A DNA stretch of 64,000 nt from Rhexocercosporidium sp. MPI-PUGE-AT-0058. Lineage: Eukaryota > Ascomycota > Leotiomycetes > Helotiales. Within the stretch, counting starts at the first letter, position 1, and the number at the start of each line of letters is the position of its first letter. Positions 59,504 to 64,000 of the stretch are shown in pieces. Made by a program: the position numbers and the translations under genes. Location of the stretch: positions 2,666,001 through 2,730,000 of the forward strand of contig JAGTJL010000006.1 of the NCBI GenBank assembly GCA_020746875.1, read 5' to 3'. The notes beneath the pieces were generated by a model, which saw only the letters and a program-made list of their open reading frames with translations, ran no database searches and was not told the DNA's origin.

Positions 59504-60378
59504 ATTTGCTTTTGCTTTCTCGCCCTTTTCTCCTTTCCCTTCAAACTAATTGCTTCACGATATCAGTCGCTGTAGGTTGAGCCAGTAGGTTGGTTCTGGG
59601 AGAGTCTGCCGCCTAACGGTGTTTGTTTGTATTCCACGCGAGTCAAGCTTCGACCCCTCTCTAGTTGTGCTGGTCAACATCCAGCAACTGCTTTCTGATT
59701 CAGGGGCTCGGCTCTCCTAGGAATAGATGGTGGCAACGATTTTTTCTCGTCTTTGTTTACCTTTCCGCGCTTGTAATGTACCTGAGGAGGTAGTGGAAAC
59801 TGGTTAGAAAGGTCCGGCCACCTGACGTGGATGTCCTTTTCGGTCCGCTTTCTCTCCATGGCATGCAACTGGGCGTCAGTTCTGAAATGGTCTTTGGCAC
59901 TTTTCAATGCGTTGGCTGCTTTTCTGCCGTCGAATGGGAAACGGCTCTGATTGTGGATTTTCCTCCTGTTGCAAATGACATCCGGTCGTTTGCTTTCTTG
60001 AGAAGTTGAAGCCAGCCACAGGGCCAAGCTGGCAATAGCTTCGAACTTGCCCCAAACCCGACGGCCTGGGTAACTCCAAGAGTAGTCTCTATTTGGCCGC
60101 CTCCCTAGCAACGTGCAGATTCCTCCTTTTCCTGGGGATGTGGGGAAAGCTGCCGCTTGTCATCGGCTTTGACCGTGACACACACTAGGTCTGGCATGAA
60201 GTTCTGCAAGTTCAAGGCACAGAGAGGTAATTGGATAGATAATGTTTGCGCAATTAATAGCTTGCTCTCTTTGCAAGGATTGAATATGCTATTCTCACGA
60301 GGTGGTAAGACGGGGAACAGACAGACCGGCGATACAAGCGGCAGCAGTTACCCGCTCGAAGGGCCTACAGAATTCCAC
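59504..60378. other. intergenic, no supported gene
   Basis: Promoter side of the regulator gene, up to the piggyBac element. A 145-codon minus-strand frame (59674-60111) shows no family features and I do not call it. Confidence 0.4.
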
Positions 60379-62455
60379 TATCCCTTTAAATGCGACTCTA
60401 TGCGCCACGCTGAAGGCCCTGTAGCGACGCCTTACACCCCCTGTAATAGTACACTAAATTAAGCGAGTATCACTGAAAATGATCTCCTACTAAAAATCGG
60501 CTAGAGGACTATGAATTTCTATAATATTGATCAAAGCACTTATTATTATTACACAAATGAATGTCGCACTGTTTACAACTATAATACGTGCATCTTCTAA
60601 TAGAAGTACGATTTGTATTAATTGCAATTTCCTCTAAAGCAATACGCTTTCTTGGCCTATCTCTAATCCGGCCTCCTTTGCATACCCAATAATTTGACTT
60701 TATCGCTATTCTAACCTGCTCATAGCGATGTACCGGAACCTTGATAGCGTCTCTAGATATACGTGAATTGCGGCGTTTCCAGGGTTCTGGAGAGGGTTGC
60801 AATATGCCCGGTACATCTGGACCAGCAGCACCTCTACCTATAATAAGCAAAGATTCAATTAACTGTAATCTGAAGTCGTCTTAGCTCCGTAAGTTAACAG
60901 TTCTCTCTTCCACGTCAGAGAACTGTGCGATTAAATAACAGTTACTCAATACTACTAAAAGTAAGAACTGTTGAAGAGCTTAAGCCGGCCCTCTCCGTAG
61001 ACGTCGTAAGCCAGTATTATGACCTTGCAGTTAATCTTCAAGATCGACGTAGCCTATTCGGTAGTTGTAAGCGTCGTAGAGCTGTGGAATCCATAGCTCC
61101 TTTGTTAGTTGATCTCCGAAAGGAACCCGAGAAGTTACTGCATTACTAGATATCTTTTTCGGGCGTTTCCTTAGCTATAATACCTTGCTTTAGCCGTCCC
61201 AAAATGTCGATATAGCAAGGGCAAAAGCACTATCTTTAAAGCCGGTTTAGTTAACTATATTTGACTCTATGAGGTAAGCATGAACAGTTCCCCAGGGCAT
61301 AGCATTCTCTCCTTTATCGTTTGCTTTCAGATCAACGAGATCTTTAATAACGCCAGAAGAAACACGTGTAATACTAATAGAGGCGTAATCTAGCGTTCGC
61401 AAGTGCTCGCAAAGCTTAAGTGAAGTAAAGAGGTTGTTAAGGTAGACGTAGTATCGTGCCTTAAGGAGTAGATTTAAGAGATGCGGCACAACAAACTGCG
61501 TTTTATTAAGGTTCTTGACCTTTCTTACTCCCACGGGCCCTCCACTTCTTCTTGGCCGGTGGAATACCCATCGAAGGAAATAACCACGTTGTGCAATAAC
61601 CCATATCTTTAGGCCTATCGGAATAAGCTTCCCCGGTACCGTAGTGATATCTTTGGACCGACTAGTGAACCGTTTAATAGCTTCGTCGATAGCAAGATCT
61701 CGGCCAAGGCGCTACATTTAAGTATTAATATTCTGAACGTACGAGTTCAAGGGTTCAACCTCGTTTAAAAATTAATTAAATCTATAAAGAAAACAAAAAG
61801 AAAACTCACTTTTTCATAAAGGTCATCACTATCCGGGTTTGCTAACCGAAACCTCGTTCGTAATTCTATAAAGCGATCTCTTGAAAAACACTTGACAACG
61901 GAATAAAAAGGACTGATACGATAAGTGCTCCAGTAGTCTTCGATTTTGTTAAGTGGGTAAATAGTCATATAAATAAGGAAGGCTAAATAAAGGTAGATCT
62001 CCTTGCGGCATATAGGAAACCAGGTGTTCGCGCGGCTCCGGGGTAAACCTTCAGACGGCTTTTAATATGAATTCGTAGCCTTCACGATACTGTCTATTAT
62101 TAATAGCGAATAATACTATATAAATAGCGTAATAAGATCATTTGGCGAGGCATTATTAAGTAAGTGAAGGTTCATATCAAAATCGGGGCAATCTATAGGT
62201 TGAAAATGCGTTCCTTTAGTCTCAAGAGGCTTTTCCGCAAGTCTGAGGGTGCTTGCATCAGTAGGGTCTTGAACTGCGTGTTCCGGCATCGTGAAAAGTG
62301 TCAAAAGTAATTGATTTAAGTGGAAGAAGAGGGGTTTGTTTATATTTTTGTTTATCCGGGCACGGGCCCTGAAGCCCCTGTAATGCGGGGCCACTCAGCG
62401 TACGGCTACAGCGTGGGGCGCTGAAGCTGTGGCGCATGCCGCATTTAAGGGGATA
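60379..62455 (-). mobile_element. piggyBac element copy E (2.08 kb) with inverted ends
   Basis: Left end TATCCCTTTAAATGCG and right end (inverted) TATCCCCTTAAATGCG; similarity continues inward to TGCGCCAC, so the inverted ends are about 30 bp. It encloses a minus-strand transposase frame. It matches copy B in the AT-rich block along its whole length. TA flanks both ends in all three family members, so TA may be target duplication or part of the terminus. Confidence 0.85.
60509..62289 (-). pseudogene. piggyBac transposase of copy E, inactivated
   Basis: It starts MPEHAVQDPTDASTLRL at 62289. Recognisable blocks are YPLNKIEDYWST, FIELRTRFRLANPDS, YYVYLNNLFTSLKLCEHLRT, SNAVTSRVPFGDQLTKELWI, VDLED and a C-terminal cysteine cluster CKQCDIHLCNNNKCF, ending near 60509. 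The Asp expected in YLDNLFTS is Asn, and stops appear at former Gln positions (for example VDLED followed by a stop), so it cannot be active. Decay is much milder than in the AT-rich block. piggyBac transposases use a DDD triad to cut and paste at TTAA. Confidence 0.85.
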
Positions 62456-63317
62456 GTGTCAAATGATCTCAGTGGTCGTCCTTCCTGACCCTCGAATGAT
62501 ATCATCATAACTCGCAAGATCCACATCGGATATCTCGGACAGACCTCTCCTGTTATTTCAAGCTTTCCAAGCCTTTTCAAGAAGGTGCTTGATTTCTCGG
62601 CTACATCGTAGGCAAAGGCGTCTTGGCTTTATTATGTAAAGCCCTTACCAGGTCTGAGCTCGAATTCTCATTCGCGGCCCTGGGCGGATCTGAGTAAGAC
62701 TTTGGGACAAGGTTGTGAGCTACGATGAAGATCTTAGCCACACCCGTCGAGCCGCCACACTAGTCTTGTTAGCTCATTTCGGATGCCACTAGGATTTTTC
62801 CAGAACGTCAGCGGACCGGCTGAGAATTGGTGAAAGTGATTTTGGGGTAAGGAAGAAAAGTCTTTAATATATTGTTTACTGTGATCTATGGTCTGTCTTC
62901 ATCCAGAGGTGCTTTTTGAATGACAAGCGCAATTCGAAGCAGCGAGCCTGAAAGGAAACCAGGAACCGAGCACCATCGATTAGTGAGTCCGTTCCGGGTG
63001 GAGTATCCGAGTTGGATCTGCTAATGACACGCGATTTGTTCCAGCTTCTCGACCCTGTCCAGTAAGGATTCATGTCAAAGACTGCCCAAGTACTTACCCG
63101 AACCAGCCAAACATCTTCCAGCGGTTTATCAGTTCGGTGATAACTAAAATCTAGCCCTTCTTAACGGCCATGGATGTGGAGATCGCGCAACGTTACTGCC
63201 CGCAGCTCGCGTGGTGATCAACAAACGTATATTACTCCCCATCTCGCTCCTCTTGAGGCCCCAAGAGCAGCAACGTCTACCACCTTTCCTGAATTTCAAG
63301 CAAAGATAGTCGCCATC
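62456..63317. other. intergenic, no gene seen
   Basis: From the piggyBac end to the transporter start. Short frames only, no recognised family. It contains the transporter promoter. Confidence 0.45.
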
Positions 63318-64000
63318 ATGGCTGAACATGAAATGCACGCTGCAGAGTGAGTATTTGTTGCGCTATTACTATGAAGCTCAAAGCTCATACGATATAGAAT
63401 CCATGAGCTTGCTCAGGAGGCCAAGATTGCAAATGATCCACCCAAAAGCCCTGATCAACTCCATCCCGGTCTTGCTTTCTCAGCACCACAAGGCTCAATC
63501 CAAAACGAGAAAGATATGGAACCTCACCGCGATTCGGAAACAACATATTCGGAGACTCCTGACGACGAGGAGCCAACTCATCATGAAAAACAGACTTTGA
63601 GGAGGAGTGCGTCTTTCCCCTCATCAGAGACTTTTCAATGCTAACAGAACCTAGTTGGCGAGAACCTCCCCGTTGCTGCATGGCTTGTTGCTGTTATTGA
63701 ATTGTCGGAACGCTTCACATTCTATGGTTGCCAAGGTCTCTTCCAAAATTACGTCCAGCGACCACTCGACGGCACCTTAGGACGTGGAGCTCTAGGTCGG
63801 GGTCATCAGACCGCGACAGCCCTGACGACTTTCTTCTCTCTCTGGTGCTATGTAACTCCAATTCTCGGAGCCGTAGTCGCCGATCAATACCTCGGAAAAT
63901 ACAAAACCCTCATCATCTTCGCGTGCGTATACATTGTTGGTCTACTAATTCTCGTCTTAACTTCCCTTCCAATTGCCCTTGAGCATGGAGCCGGAATGGG
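63318..64000 (+). CDS. POT/PTR2 family peptide transporter (partial, 3' end beyond window)
   Basis: Exons 63318-63346, 63398-63606 and 63655 to the window end, with introns of 51 and 48 nt; 194 complete residues are visible. After a hydrophilic, acidic N-terminal region of about 80 residues, the family start GENLPVAAWLVAVIELSERF is followed by TFYGCQGLFQNYVQRP (the ExxERFxYYG signature) and VTPILGAVVADQYLGKYKT. These proteins import di- and tripeptides with protons across the plasma membrane through 12 helices, of which about three are seen. The yeast homologue is PTR2, about 600 residues, so two thirds lie outside. The start is at the first ATG; the very short first exon (29 nt) is plausible but least certain. 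Confidence 0.92.

Noticed and set aside
59674..60111. 145-codon minus-strand frame
   Set aside because: Hydrophilic, no domain, codon use irregular; not supported as a gene.

Overview
This window is nuclear DNA of a filamentous ascomycete (Pezizomycotina; Leotiomycetes is a guess, not shown). The reasons are short 44-160 nt spliceosomal introns, a CFEM protein, a Zn2Cys6 regulator with a fungal-specific domain, SGF29, Arf6, a YIL108W-type metalloprotease and a fungal repeat spectrum.

Layout. 1-9.9 kb is gene-bearing, with normal base composition: an acyltransferase-3 membrane protein (-), a CFEM-GPI protein (+) and an Old Yellow Enzyme-like flavin oxidoreductase (-). About 9.9-35.6 kb is a very AT-rich block made almost wholly of dead transposons. 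Their frames are recognisable once one allows for stops at former Gln/Trp codons and Asp-to-Asn changes, which is the signature expected of repeat-induced point mutation (RIP). I recognise piggyBac elements (one nested in another), a Ty1/copia element split by a complete Ty3/gypsy chromovirus with two 238-bp LTRs, a second copia 3' fragment, a pogo/Fot1-type DDE transposase, two Tc1/mariner fragments and several non-autonomous elements. These last include a hAT-like element with a perfect 8-bp target duplication, an internally deleted piggyBac derivative, and a 274-bp element with perfect 42-bp inverted ends. The only intact reading frame that looks like a gene inside the block encodes a 122-residue, 4-cysteine secreted protein (20534-20902), which is a candidate effector.

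36-60 kb is ordinary gene space: a small membrane protein, an APC-family amino acid/GABA permease (its intron carries a 32-C run), phosphomannose isomerase (-) divergent from SGF29 (+), Arf6 (+), a GH43 glycosidase (-), a small single-pass membrane protein (-), a YIL108W-like zinc metalloprotease with a jacalin-like C-terminus (+), a GPI-type secreted protein (+) and a Zn2Cys6 regulator (-). At 60.4-62.5 kb a further, less decayed piggyBac element interrupts gene space. The window ends inside a POT/PTR2 peptide transporter (+, partial).

The genes do not form an evident metabolic cluster. The secreted or surface proteins (CFEM, GH43, GPI protein, candidate effector), the nutrient transporters and the repeat-rich compartment fit a plant-associated fungus, but that is inference. 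The best leads are the effector candidate inside the RIP-mutated island and the piggyBac family that has full-length, nested and miniature copies sharing the terminal motif TATCCCCTTAA. All exon joins and domain calls were made by eye.
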